This document shows positions 7,651 to 15,397 of a stretch of DNA of 22,588 nt, in pieces (position 1 is the first letter of the stretch; each line of letters begins with the position of its first letter). This stretch comes from CAZWVM01 sp964637705 (GTDB lineage: Bacteria > UBA8481): assembly GCA_964637705.1 (NCBI GenBank), contig CAZWVM010000038.1:1-22588 (forward strand), given 5' to 3'. The notes beneath the pieces are model-generated. The model ran no database searches and had not been told where the DNA came from. It was given only the letters and a program-made list of their open reading frames with translations. The position numbers and the translations under genes were made by a program.

Positions 7651-9918
7651 GTGAAAGCGGTTGCAACCAGGCATTTACCCGCGAATCTCCACAGGATTCC
7701 TTTCGGTACGACCCTGCTGCCGGTCCTCGTTCCGCTTCTGGTCGCCTGCGGCGGTGGAGACCGGGAGATCGTCGTGGAGATGGGGAATCCCGACGAATGG
7801 AATCGCACGGCGTCGATCGGAGTGCGCTACGATCTGCAGTCCCTGCCGACTGGCGGACTGAAACTCACATACGTCATACCCGGGTTCGGAGGGTGGATCG
7901 CCTTCGAGCGGCCGGTCGAGTGGCGACTCGCCACGGATGCCCTCGTCAGGGTGGATGTCGAGGGGGCGGGGAGAGGCACCTTCGAGGTGAAGCTTTTTCC
8001 CTCCAGCGGCGGCATACAGGCCGTGCTCACGCCGGTCGGAACCCTCCCGCGCCCGCTCGATTGCCGCCGGGCGGACTTCAAACCCCTGGGCGCAGGCACG
8101 GCCGCAGCGCTCGACGAGGTTCGGATGCTCGGTTTCGCCGTCAGTTCGGACACCTGGTGCGAGGGAGAGATCGTGATCCATTCGGTGAAGGCTGTCGCGG
8201 GGATTACGGCGGGGATCGAACCGTTCGAAGCCTACGACGTCGATGGAGCATCGGACGAGGAACTGCTCGACGAGATCGAGCGCCGGACGGTGGCGTATTT
8301 CTGGGAAACGGCCGATCCGACGCACGGCGTGGCGATCGACCACCAGGCGAACGGAACGGACGAGAATCTGGGCAAGGTCGCGGCCACGGGGTTCGGGCTG
8401 GTAGCCGTCTGCATCGGCGTGGAGCGCGGCTGGATTCCCCGGCAGGACGGGTATGATCGGATCCTCAGGACGCTCCGCCTCTTCGAGAACGACCACGGTC
8501 CCGACGGGTGGGTCAGGACGGGCGAGGCCGGCCGGACGCGTGCCGAGGGCCGGTGGGGCCTCTGGTTCCACTATGTCAACCGGAAGACGGGCCGGTGGGA
8601 CGGCTCCGACTGCGTCGCCATCTGCGATTCGTCGGATCTCGTCGCGGCTCTTCTCGTCTGTCGCTCCTATTTCGCCGGCACCGAGATCGCGGCCCTCGCG
8701 ACCCGCATCCTGGACAACATCCAGTGGCCGAAATTCCTCCTGCGGCGGGACGAGGAGGGCAGGCGTCTCTTTTCATGGGGCTACCTGCCGAAGGGCGGAT
8801 CGAGCTGGTATCCGGGTGACGCCGGGGATCGCCTCGTCGGCAAGGCCTGGGGCCTGGCGGACAACAGCCTGCTCTTCTACTTCCTCGCCATGGGCTCGCG
8901 TACGCACCCGATCCCGGTGGAGACGTGGAGGGATTACGTCTCGACCATGAAGCCGGGCGAGTACGGCGGCTATCACTGCTTCGAGGCTCCCCAGTCCTTC
9001 TGCCGGCAGGTGCCCCTGGGATTCATGGGGCTTCGCGGCTGGAAATCCCAGGGGGTGGACTTCTTCGCGGACCTGGCGAACGCGACCATGGCCCAGAGGC
9101 AATACGGGATCGACACCGGGCATTACGACGCGCATCTCTGGGGCTTCGACGACTGCCTGCCCGCGCCGGGAGGCCCCTATACGCACGGAGGCCCGCCGGG
9201 CAAGGTCACGGACGACGGCACCATCGCCACGGCGGGCTTCGCGGCGTCGGCGCCCTTCGTGCCCGGTCCGGTCATGGCCGCGGTCCGCAGTTCGATCGAG
9301 AGATACGGAACGCGCATCTTCGGGCCCTACGGGTTCACATCGTCGCTCAACCCGGACAAGAGTTTCTTCTCGCCGCACGTGGTCGGGATCGAGGCGGGCC
9401 CCATTCTGATCGCTCTGGAGAACATGCGGACGGGTTTCGTCTGGCGGCATTTCATGGCGGACACGGTGGCGCGGACGGCGATGAGCCGCATCGGCTTCGA
9501 GCCGGTGATCGACGACTTCGAACTGCCGCCCGAGGCTTCGCAATATGCGGCGTGGAGCGCGGAAGGCGGAACCATCGAGGTCGCGAAAGGCTTGTCGTCG
9601 AGCGGGCATCACCACCTGCGGGTCGTGCACGCGGGCGGCGGGATGAGACTGCGCGCTCGTCCGTTCGCGCTGGATCGATCCGGATTCGGGCGCCTGGCCC
9701 TGGACGCGCGCGGTTGCGAGGTGACGGCCGTCACGGTGACCGGGACGGACGGGTCGCGGATGGAACTGCGGCGCAATGCCTCGAGCGGTTCCCCGCCGGG
9801 GTGGAACACCCGTTCATGGGAACTGGGACCAACGCGAACCGGCCTCGCGGAAATCGAGTTTCAGTTGGCCGTCCTGGGTTCGGATGCTGCGATCGACAAC
9901 GTGACGCTGATGCGGTGA
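7651..9918 (+). CDS. Lipoprotein with GH144-type glucoamylase-like domain (PF10091)
   Basis: The 755-aa protein starts at GTG 7651, giving a lipoprotein signal with lipobox LVAC (C33); it is probably anchored in the outer membrane or periplasm. Residues about 34-195 look like a beta-sandwich. Residues about 205-620 match the PF10091 family by eye: ELLDEIERRTVAYFWE, ATGFGLVAVCIGVERGW, WGLWFHYVNRKTGRW, FSWGYLPKGGSSWYPGD, YGGYHCFEAP, DTGHYDAHLWGFDDC and GPYGFTSSLNPD, an (alpha/alpha)6 barrel. Characterised members related to this family include GH144 endo-beta-1,2-glucanases. Residues 620-755 look like another beta-sandwich, possibly carbohydrate binding. A strong promoter sits directly at the start with no leader. 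The family is well supported; the substrate (beta-1,2-glucan or another glucan) is inferred. Confidence 0.88.
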   Translation: MKAVATRHLPANLHRIPFGTTLLPVLVPLLVACGGGDREIVVEMGNPDEWNRTASIGVRYDLQSLPTGGLKLTYVIPGFGGWIAFERPVEWRLATDALVRVDVEGAGRGTFEVKLFPSSGGIQAVLTPVGTLPRPLDCRRADFKPLGAGTAAALDEVRMLGFAVSSDTWCEGEIVIHSVKAVAGITAGIEPFEAYDVDGASDEELLDEIERRTVAYFWETADPTHGVAIDHQANGTDENLGKVAATGFGLVAVCIGVERGWIPRQDGYDRILRTLRLFENDHGPDGWVRTGEAGRTRAEGRWGLWFHYVNRKTGRWDGSDCVAICDSSDLVAALLVCRSYFAGTEIAALATRILDNIQWPKFLLRRDEEGRRLFSWGYLPKGGSSWYPGDAGDRLVGKAWGLADNSLLFYFLAMGSRTHPIPVETWRDYVSTMKPGEYGGYHCFEAPQSFCRQVPLGFMGLRGWKSQGVDFFADLANATMAQRQYGIDTGHYDAHLWGFDDCLPAPGGPYTHGGPPGKVTDDGTIATAGFAASAPFVPGPVMAAVRSSIERYGTRIFGPYGFTSSLNPDKSFFSPHVVGIEAGPILIALENMRTGFVWRHFMADTVARTAMSRIGFEPVIDDFELPPEASQYAAWSAEGGTIEVAKGLSSSGHHHLRVVHAGGGMRLRARPFALDRSGFGRLALDARGCEVTAVTVTGTDGSRMELRRNASSGSPPGWNTRSWELGPTRTGLAEIEFQLAVLGSDAAIDNVTLMR

Positions 9919-9953
9919 CTGGTTTCCATCAGGATGCATTCCCAGGGCGGAGG

Positions 9954-9995
9954 GGGAAACGTCGGCTTCGACCGATGCATTGTGTTCCCTTTTTT
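9954..9995 (+). terminator. Candidate terminator after the GH144-type gene
   Basis: GGGAA (9954-9958) pairs with TTCCC (9985-9989) and encloses a small GTCG/CGAC hairpin (9961-9964 with 9969-9972); six T follow (9990-9995). The stem is short and interrupted, so it is less certain than the pilin terminators. It lies 36 bases after the stop. Confidence 0.45.
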
Positions 9996-10275
9996 CCTCC
10001 AGCACTAACCCGGCTCACAAACTCTCCTCACTGCAGTCCGGGCAAACAATTTTCAATCGATAGGTGCGCAGGAAAAACGGATGAACTAAATGTTGGAATA
10101 ATGGAAACCACTAGGGCCATTAAAAAACTCTGTTTGAAGAGTAGAACGATACCCGACTACGCCCAACAACCCCCCAATTAGTGGCAATAAAATGTCTATA
10201 GTTCACAAATAACAACAAAATGTAGTGTTGCATAGCATAGTTTATGTCTATAAGTAGGATTTACTAAACATATTA
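9996..10275. other. AT-rich intergenic island without a convincing gene
   Basis: Between 10081 and 10320 I count about 36% G+C, against roughly two-thirds elsewhere. No gene is supported. ATGTCTATA occurs twice (10192-10200 and 10244-10252). One 26-codon frame (10101-10181) has no clear ribosome site. The composition suggests a transferred segment or a large regulatory region serving the gene at 10375. Confidence 0.6.
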
Positions 10276-10303
10276 TTGACCGAACCCGATTCGGCGCTAA
10301 AAT
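10276..10303 (+). promoter_or_regulatory. Sigma70-type promoter of the secreted repeat protein
   Basis: TTGACC (10276-10281, 5 of 6) and TAAAAT (10298-10303, 5 of 6) are separated by 16 bases. The expected start near 10310 gives a leader of about 65 bases that carries the Shine-Dalgarno of the gene at 10375. The promoter overlaps an inverted repeat at 10278-10326. Confidence 0.6.
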
Positions 10304-10326
10304 AACTTAACCGTTTTAGTTCGGTC
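10278..10326. promoter_or_regulatory. Nested inverted repeat over the promoter
   Basis: GACCGAAC (10278-10285) pairs perfectly with GTTCGGTC (10319-10326), and inside it CTAAAA (10297-10302) pairs with TTTTAG (10314-10319, sharing one base). The arms overlap the -35 and -10 boxes and the expected start site. An operator or a DNA cruciform is possible. Because transcription would begin inside it, the full RNA hairpin could not form from this promoter. Confidence 0.45.
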
Positions 10327-10374
10327 CGAGCCTTTGGGCGGGCGGCGGAAAATCTTGTGGTGGGAGGCGTAGCG

Positions 10375-11424
10375 ATGTTTCGAAACTTCCGGATTGGTGT
10401 CCTCGTGGTTCTGGCGGCGGTCTGCGTTGTCGCCATCGCGTCTCCTGCCACGGCTCAGAACAGCTACTGCACTCTGCGTCTTTCCGCGAACGGTGCGTGC
10501 AACGTCGATCCGGCCAACGGCGGCACCATCTACCTCGCCAACGCCAACAACGCGATGAACTTCGACGTCGCCTTCTTCCAGGCTTCCTTCTCGAGAGTCC
10601 GGCTTCATTACTCCGCGCTCGACGCTAACGGTCGCTGGACGAGCACGACATCCCGGGACATCACGCTCGTCAATGGGCAACCCGGCGACTACTACATGAA
10701 GTACGGCACCGTCGCGCTCTCCGGCTTCACCGCCGGCAGGAAGTATGCGTTCGTGATCGAGGTTCCCGGCGCGGGGACGTGGTTCAAGACGAACGTCGCC
10801 CAGATCTCGAACACCGCCCCCACGAGCGTTCGCTTCTTTCTCTCCGCCACCGATCCGTCCTACCGGGACGGCAACTTCACGTTCGTCCAGGCGCCGGCGG
10901 TCACCGTCAATTATCCGGGCAGCGGCACCATCATCACCTCTTCCAACTACACCTACCAGATCGGCGCCAACGCCTCGACCAACAACGTCCGGATCAAGAT
11001 CGACGGAGGCGACTGGAGGAACTGCGTCCTGCGCAACGGGGTGTGGTGCTATGACTGGAGCGGCTACACGTCGCGCGCGTACGTATACTCCGTCGAGGGC
11101 TGGAACGGCCTCGGCCAGCGGGTCGAACAAGGTCCCTACACCGTGACGGTCCAGTTGAACGGGGCTCCGTCCGTCAACATCGAGTATCCGCCTCAAAACT
11201 CCAGCGTCTCCCTGCCCTACAGCGTCAACATGGTGGCCAATGTTCACACGAACAACGTCCGCGTCCGGTTCGACGGCGGCAGTTGGCGGCAGTGCACGTA
11301 TTCCGGAGGCCGTTGGTGGTGCCCCATCACGCTCGGCGCCGGTTCCCACAGCGTTGTTGCCGAGGCGTGGAATGCCCAGGGAGGGCGTTTCGAAACGGCC
11401 GAGCGCGTTTTCAGCGTCAGGTAA
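10375..11424 (+). CDS. Secreted protein with two tandem Ig-like repeats
   Basis: The 349-aa exported protein is of unknown function. ATG 10375 is chosen because GGGAGG (10362-10367) lies 7 bases upstream. The signal peptide (residues 1-27, ending SPATA before QNS) is typical Sec type. Residues about 28-172 form a first, unrecognised domain. Residues about 173-261 and 263-349 are clear tandem repeats: both have a TNNVR motif, DGG-x-W-R-x-C, a second Cys after GVW or RWW, and WN near the end, suggesting a beta-sandwich with one disulfide per repeat. Asn, Tyr and Ser are more frequent than in neighbouring proteins. Its promoter is in the AT-rich island, so the island and gene may have arrived together. 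A surface-binding role is plausible but unproven. Confidence 0.88.
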   Translation: MFRNFRIGVLVVLAAVCVVAIASPATAQNSYCTLRLSANGACNVDPANGGTIYLANANNAMNFDVAFFQASFSRVRLHYSALDANGRWTSTTSRDITLVNGQPGDYYMKYGTVALSGFTAGRKYAFVIEVPGAGTWFKTNVAQISNTAPTSVRFFLSATDPSYRDGNFTFVQAPAVTVNYPGSGTIITSSNYTYQIGANASTNNVRIKIDGGDWRNCVLRNGVWCYDWSGYTSRAYVYSVEGWNGLGQRVEQGPYTVTVQLNGAPSVNIEYPPQNSSVSLPYSVNMVANVHTNNVRVRFDGGSWRQCTYSGGRWWCPITLGAGSHSVVAEAWNAQGGRFETAERVFSVR

Positions 11425-11435
11425 CCCGGTAGGCG

Positions 11436-11552
11436 GCGTCAGGCATACGCGGCCACGCAGTGGATCGATGATTCGATAACTTGCGTGAAGCGCAACGGTG
11501 GGGCCGATCGCGCCGGCGAGTCTCATGGGGCGTCACTGCGTATGCCTGGCAG
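11436..11552. repeat. REP-like inverted-repeat element B (117 bp)
   Basis: The left end has head GCGTCAGGC, AT, then ACGCGGCC and ACGCAGTG. The right end read on minus has CTGCCAGGC, AT, then ACGCAGTG and ACGCCCCA. The 11-base core CAGGCATACGC is exact on both sides (11440-11450 and 11538-11548). It lies 11 bases after the stop of the secreted-protein gene and just upstream of the promoter of the DUF4139 gene. Confidence 0.75.
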
Positions 11553-11558
11553 CCTGAG

Positions 11559-11588
11559 CTGACACGGAGCCGTTTTCCCCCCTATAAT
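11559..11588 (+). promoter_or_regulatory. Sigma70-type promoter of the DUF4139 gene
   Basis: CTGACA (11559-11564, 5 of 6) and a perfect TATAAT (11583-11588) are separated by 18 bases. The leader would be about 15 bases and includes GGAGG (11599-11603), 6 bases before ATG 11610. Confidence 0.65.
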
Positions 11589-11609
11589 CGCCGTCACCGG
11601 AGGTGCCTC

Positions 11610-13298
11610 ATGGCTCGCATATTTTCGCTCGTCTTCCTCGCGGTTCTTCTTTCCGCGATGCCGGTCTTTTCCGCGGATCTCTCGCCGGAGTCGCGCATCA
11701 CGGCCGTGACCGTGTACCCGGGCTCGGCCCTGGTGACGCGCGAGGCCGGGGTCGATCTTCCCGCGGGCGCCTCGTCGGTCTCGATCACGGGCCTGCCGCC
11801 CGGGATCGACGCGACCTCGATCACGGCGTCGGGTCGGGGAGGATTCGCAATCGAGGGCGTGGAGATTCGCTCCGTGATCTCGACGCAGGCGGCGGACCCG
11901 AGGGTGAGCGCGCTCGAGAGGAAGATCGAGGAGGCGGAGGCCGTGATCGAGGGGATCGACGGCGAGATCCAGTCGCTCGAGGCGAGCGGCACCTTCCTCG
12001 GGAACCTCGGCGCCCGGACGCAGGAGGCGCTCAACCAGCAGATCCAGCGCGGCTCGATCGCGGCCGAGGCGATCGAGTCTCTCATCGCGGCCTTCAACCG
12101 CCAGTCGATCTCCTTGTCGCGCGACCTCCAGGCCGCGCGCGCGAGAAAGAGGGACGCGAACAGGACGCTCGAGAAGCTCCAGCAGGAACTGGGAGAGCTT
12201 CAGTCGCTCGGCCAGAACAACACCTACACGGCGGTGGTCTCGGTCTCGGCGAGCGCGGCCGTGAAGGGCGCCGTGTCGATCCGCTACACGGTCGACGGAG
12301 CGGGATGGGAGCCGGTATACGACGGGCGCGGCCTTATCGCGGAGGGGAAAGCGAGGCTGACCTACTCGGCCATGGTGCGGCAGTCGACGGGCGAGGAGTG
12401 GAAGGACGTCGAGCTGACTCTCTCCACGGCTCAGCCGGCTCTCGGCGCCTCGGTCCCGGATCCTGAGCCATGGTACCTGCGGCCGATCGAGCCGCCGGGG
12501 CGTGGCTTTGCACGTGCGGAGCGAAACGTGCCGGCCGCCGCGCCCAGCCCGGCGCAGGCGAGCACGTCGATGGTCATGGTCAGCGAGGTCGGGGCCGATT
12601 ACGGGGACGATTACATCGAACTGGCCGGCAACCCCCGGGACTTATCCGGCTGGGTGCTGACGACGAGCATCAACGCCGGCGTTAACGCCTCCTTCACCGT
12701 CCCGTCGCGGGTGACGATCTTGTCCGACAACCAGGCCCGCAAGGTGAGGATCCTCGAACAGGACTTCGCGAGCCGGTTCACATATCGGACGGTGCCGGCC
12801 CGCTCGGAGCGGGTCTATGTCGTGGCGAAGTTCCCGAACACGACGAGCGCCTTTCTCCTCGGCGGAGCCGTCTCGGTGTACCAGGGCTCGGACTACGTCG
12901 GGAAGGGCGCGCTCAAGAACGCGGCCTCGGGCGAGACGGTCGAGCTCCAGCTCGGCGTCGATCCCTCGATCACCGTGACGCGCAAGCCGATCGAGGAGAT
13001 GACCGACCCGTCGGCCGGTGCCTTCAGCCGCGACCGGACGAGGACGCAGCAGAGGTTCCGGATCGAGCTGGCGAACCTGCGCACGACGGCGGTGGTCGTG
13101 AACGTGTATGACCGTTGCCCGGTTTCGCAGAACGACGAGATCCGGGTGGAGCGGTTGAGGGGCACGGTCGAGCCGACGGAGGTTCGGGAGGACGGGATCC
13201 TGCGGTGGGAGATCACATTGGCGCCGGGCGAGCGGAAGGTGATCGAGCACGGCTACCGGATCGACCGCCCCACCTCGATGCGCATCCCCGGGCTGTAG
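11610..13298 (+). CDS. DUF4139/DUF4140 protein (mucoidy inhibitor MuiA family)
   Basis: The 562-aa exported protein has a Sec signal peptide (MARIFSLVFLAVLLSAM...FSA, residues 1-22). An N-terminal DUF4140-like beta domain (ITAVTVYPGSALVTREAGVDL, about 30-95) leads into a long coiled coil (about 98-205), then a DUF4139 beta domain to the C-terminus (SIRYTVDGAGWEPVYDGR, MVRQSTGEEWKDVELTLSTAQP, and a final RWEITLAPGERKVIEHGYRI). This matches the MuiA family order. Molecular function is not established; the name comes from an effect on mucoid exopolysaccharide phenotypes. ATG 11610 is chosen over the upstream frame to 11481 because it has a Shine-Dalgarno, a perfect TATAAT upstream and a proper signal peptide. 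An inverted-repeat element follows the stop. Confidence 0.9.
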   Translation: MARIFSLVFLAVLLSAMPVFSADLSPESRITAVTVYPGSALVTREAGVDLPAGASSVSITGLPPGIDATSITASGRGGFAIEGVEIRSVISTQAADPRVSALERKIEEAEAVIEGIDGEIQSLEASGTFLGNLGARTQEALNQQIQRGSIAAEAIESLIAAFNRQSISLSRDLQAARARKRDANRTLEKLQQELGELQSLGQNNTYTAVVSVSASAAVKGAVSIRYTVDGAGWEPVYDGRGLIAEGKARLTYSAMVRQSTGEEWKDVELTLSTAQPALGASVPDPEPWYLRPIEPPGRGFARAERNVPAAAPSPAQASTSMVMVSEVGADYGDDYIELAGNPRDLSGWVLTTSINAGVNASFTVPSRVTILSDNQARKVRILEQDFASRFTYRTVPARSERVYVVAKFPNTTSAFLLGGAVSVYQGSDYVGKGALKNAASGETVELQLGVDPSITVTRKPIEEMTDPSAGAFSRDRTRTQQRFRIELANLRTTAVVVNVYDRCPVSQNDEIRVERLRGTVEPTEVREDGILRWEITLAPGERKVIEHGYRIDRPTSMRIPGL

Positions 13299-13308
13299 GC
13301 GGTAGAGG

Positions 13309-13421
13309 GTGTCGGGCAGTGACTTTGTGACGTTCAGGCGCGCCTCATCTGATATATGGATGTAGAGTTGAGCTACGGCGACTATTCAGCTGTCGAAAGT
13401 CACGATGTCACTGCCTGAAAC
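13309..13421. repeat. REP-like inverted-repeat element E (113 bp)
   Basis: The left end has head GTGTCGGGC, A, then 8-mers GTGACTTT and GTGACGTT. The right end read on minus has GTTTCAGGC, A, then GTGACATC and GTGACTTT. It starts 10 bases after the DUF4139 gene. Same head, length and design as elements at 3834, 11436 and 16127, but with a different 8-mer word. Confidence 0.72.
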
Positions 13422-13463
13422 CACTACCCACGGACGCGGCTCCGGCTCCGTCCGCGCCGGCCG

Positions 13464-15317
13464 ATGCGCCGCCTGCGGCTCCCGCTGGTGAGAGCGAATA
13501 GGCTTTTGACCGGGGCGCGGGACTGCGACGGCGGTCCCGCGCCGCTGTTTTCGCTTCCGGGTTTCATCCCATGCTGGCATCGGCTGTCGGTCCTGGCCGC
13601 CCTCTCGTTCGTCATGGCTTGTGGCGGGTCCTCGCCCGTTCAGGGGGGACCGCCTCGACCCGCGTCTGAAGAGCCCGTCCCCGCGCCGCGCCTCCATTCC
13701 GGTCATGTCACCTTCTCTCTTCTCGACGATGCTCGACTCGAGGGCGGCAACGCGGCCGAGCGGAAGGCGCTCACCGAGGCCATCGTCCAGATCCTCGAGT
13801 CCTGGTGCGCGCTCGACACCGCCTCCTATCGCGCCTGGCTCGCGCCGGAGGTGACGCGCGTCAACCGGGTGACCGGCATATCGCGCGGCGCCGACTCGGT
13901 CATCGCCTCCCTGCCCCGCGAGTGGGAGGAGATGGAGCGTCCCCGGGGCGAGGTCGCCGTGCGGCTCAAGATCGTCGAGGCCACGCTTCGCTTCGACGGC
14001 GAGCATGCCGAAGCCCTCTACTCCGTCGAGGTCGAGGGAGACGAGAGTATCCGCTGGGAATTCGTGGACCTCTGGCTGGTGCACCAGGTTTTCGTGCGGG
14101 GTCGTGACGGCCGTTACCGGCTCATCCACCAGTCTCTCGCATCGGACCTCGACGCCGAGGCGGAGGAAGCGAGCTTCGATTTCGACTTCGCCCTGCCGGT
14201 CACCGATCTCGGCCGCGCCGTCGCCTTCTACACGCCGCTCATCGGGGCGCCGTATCATCTCGCCGCGGACCGGGCGGTCTTCATGATCGGGGCGGTTCGA
14301 TTGACCCTCGATGCCACCGGGCTTCGCGGCTTCGCCGCGGTCCGGCCGGACCGGCCGAACGGGTACGCGATCTTCCATCTCGAGAACCTCGACGAGGCCG
14401 GCCCGGAACTCGTCGAATCCTTCCGCACCGCCTCGGGCGACCGCGCCGGGATCGCGCTCGATCCGGCCGGCAATCCCTTCGTCCTCGTCGAGGAGCGATT
14501 TGCGACGGACGGGCCACCGCCGGCGCCGCCGGTGTTCCCCGCGGAGACGCCCCGCCCGATCAGCGAGGCACTCTCTCGATGGCTCGAGGCGGATGGCGCG
14601 GGCTATGCCGCGGTCTTCGCTCCCGATGCGTGGCGCTTCGAGAACGCGCGGTCCAACCTCGGCGTCGTCGCCCGCGACCGGAACGCGATCCGGAATGCCG
14701 CGCTGCGCGGCTGGAAGAGCTTCGATCGTTCCGCGGCCGGTCTCTCGGCACGAGTCGCCGTAACCGATCTCACCGTTCGCGCGGTCGGCGTTCGCCTCCT
14801 GGTGACCTACCGGCTGACCATCGAGGGGATCGGCCCGCATCCATTCCGCGACGAGCTCTTCGTCTCGGAGATCATCAAGGGTGAGCGACTCCTGTCGTCC
14901 TTCGCGGTTCGGCGCCTGCCCGAGGGGATGGTACGCGAGTTCGATTACATCGGCTACCCGGTGGAGAACCTGCGCGCGGTCGAGCGTTTCTACCGCGAGA
15001 CGATGGATCTGGGAAAACCCTACACCGATGACAGCTGGTTCGGCTTCTGGAGCGCGCACGCGGTCTTCGGTCTCTTCGAAGCGAATCGCGCCGCGGAAGG
15101 CTTCCCCGTGCCTCGCCAGGCCAACGGTTATCCGAGTTTCTGGGTGGCCTCTGCCCGAAGGACGGAGGCCTATCTCAAGGGACAGGGGTCACGCTTCCCG
15201 GTCTATCCCTCGATCAACGCCCGGCGCGGGACCGACCCCAAACCCGGTTACACCGATCTCCTGGCGACCGACCCCGACGGCAACCTGTTGCTCTTCACCG
15301 AATACACGGGAAGGTGA
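13464..15317 (+). CDS. Lipoprotein with duplicated NTF2-like plus VOC (glyoxalase-fold) architecture
   Basis: The frame encodes up to 617 aa. A lipobox (SFVMAC, C53) shows a lipoprotein, but the true start is uncertain: ATG 13464 places 52 residues before the Cys, and TTG 13506 would leave 38. Four segments follow: an NTF2/SnoaL-like region (about 95-215), a VOC region (about 232-345; FALPVTDLGRAVAFYTPLIG and DPAGNPFVLVEE), a second NTF2-like region (about 365-490), and a second VOC region (about 494-617; GYPVENLRAVERFYRETM and DPDGNLLLFTEY). This indicates one duplication of a two-domain unit. VOC metal ligands are not clearly conserved, so a binding role is as likely as catalysis. The stop overlaps a GTG of the next gene. 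A hairpin at 13514-13543 lies inside the proposed N-terminus. Confidence 0.82.
   Translation: MRRLRLPLVRANRLLTGARDCDGGPAPLFSLPGFIPCWHRLSVLAALSFVMACGGSSPVQGGPPRPASEEPVPAPRLHSGHVTFSLLDDARLEGGNAAERKALTEAIVQILESWCALDTASYRAWLAPEVTRVNRVTGISRGADSVIASLPREWEEMERPRGEVAVRLKIVEATLRFDGEHAEALYSVEVEGDESIRWEFVDLWLVHQVFVRGRDGRYRLIHQSLASDLDAEAEEASFDFDFALPVTDLGRAVAFYTPLIGAPYHLAADRAVFMIGAVRLTLDATGLRGFAAVRPDRPNGYAIFHLENLDEAGPELVESFRTASGDRAGIALDPAGNPFVLVEERFATDGPPPAPPVFPAETPRPISEALSRWLEADGAGYAAVFAPDAWRFENARSNLGVVARDRNAIRNAALRGWKSFDRSAAGLSARVAVTDLTVRAVGVRLLVTYRLTIEGIGPHPFRDELFVSEIIKGERLLSSFAVRRLPEGMVREFDYIGYPVENLRAVERFYRETMDLGKPYTDDSWFGFWSAHAVFGLFEANRAAEGFPVPRQANGYPSFWVASARRTEAYLKGQGSRFPVYPSINARRGTDPKPGYTDLLATDPDGNLLLFTEYTGR
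13514..13551 (+). terminator. Hairpin with short T-run near the lipoprotein gene start
   Basis: A perfect 10-bp stem (GGCGCGGGAC at 13514-13523 with GTCCCGCGCC at 13534-13543) and 10-base loop are followed by GCTG and TTTT. It resembles a weak terminator or attenuator. It lies inside the open frame of the lipoprotein gene, upstream of the lipobox codon. Confidence 0.4.
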
Positions 15318-15397
15318 TCCTTCCGGTCATGGAATCGGAAGCGGTCAAATATCCGCTGTGCTTGCCTCAATGGCGGTTAGGAGCTACGTTCCTGCTC

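Noticed and set aside
6023..7666. Minus-strand open frame (547 codons) across the GH13 gene
   Set aside because: The plus strand has all four GH13 motifs; the antisense product is His/Arg/Val-rich with no domain.
10101..10181. Possible 26-aa small protein in the AT-rich island
   Set aside because: No clear ribosome-binding site, no recognisable motif, and an open frame this short is expected by chance in low-GC sequence.
10161..10320. Possible integron attC site beginning with GCCCAACAAC
   Set aside because: The matching 3' core (GTTRRRY preceded by a complementary arm) was not found within about 150 bases and there is no integrase.
11481..11609. Longer N-terminus for the DUF4139 protein
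   Set aside because: It would run through repeat element B and the TATAAT promoter and would bury the signal peptide.
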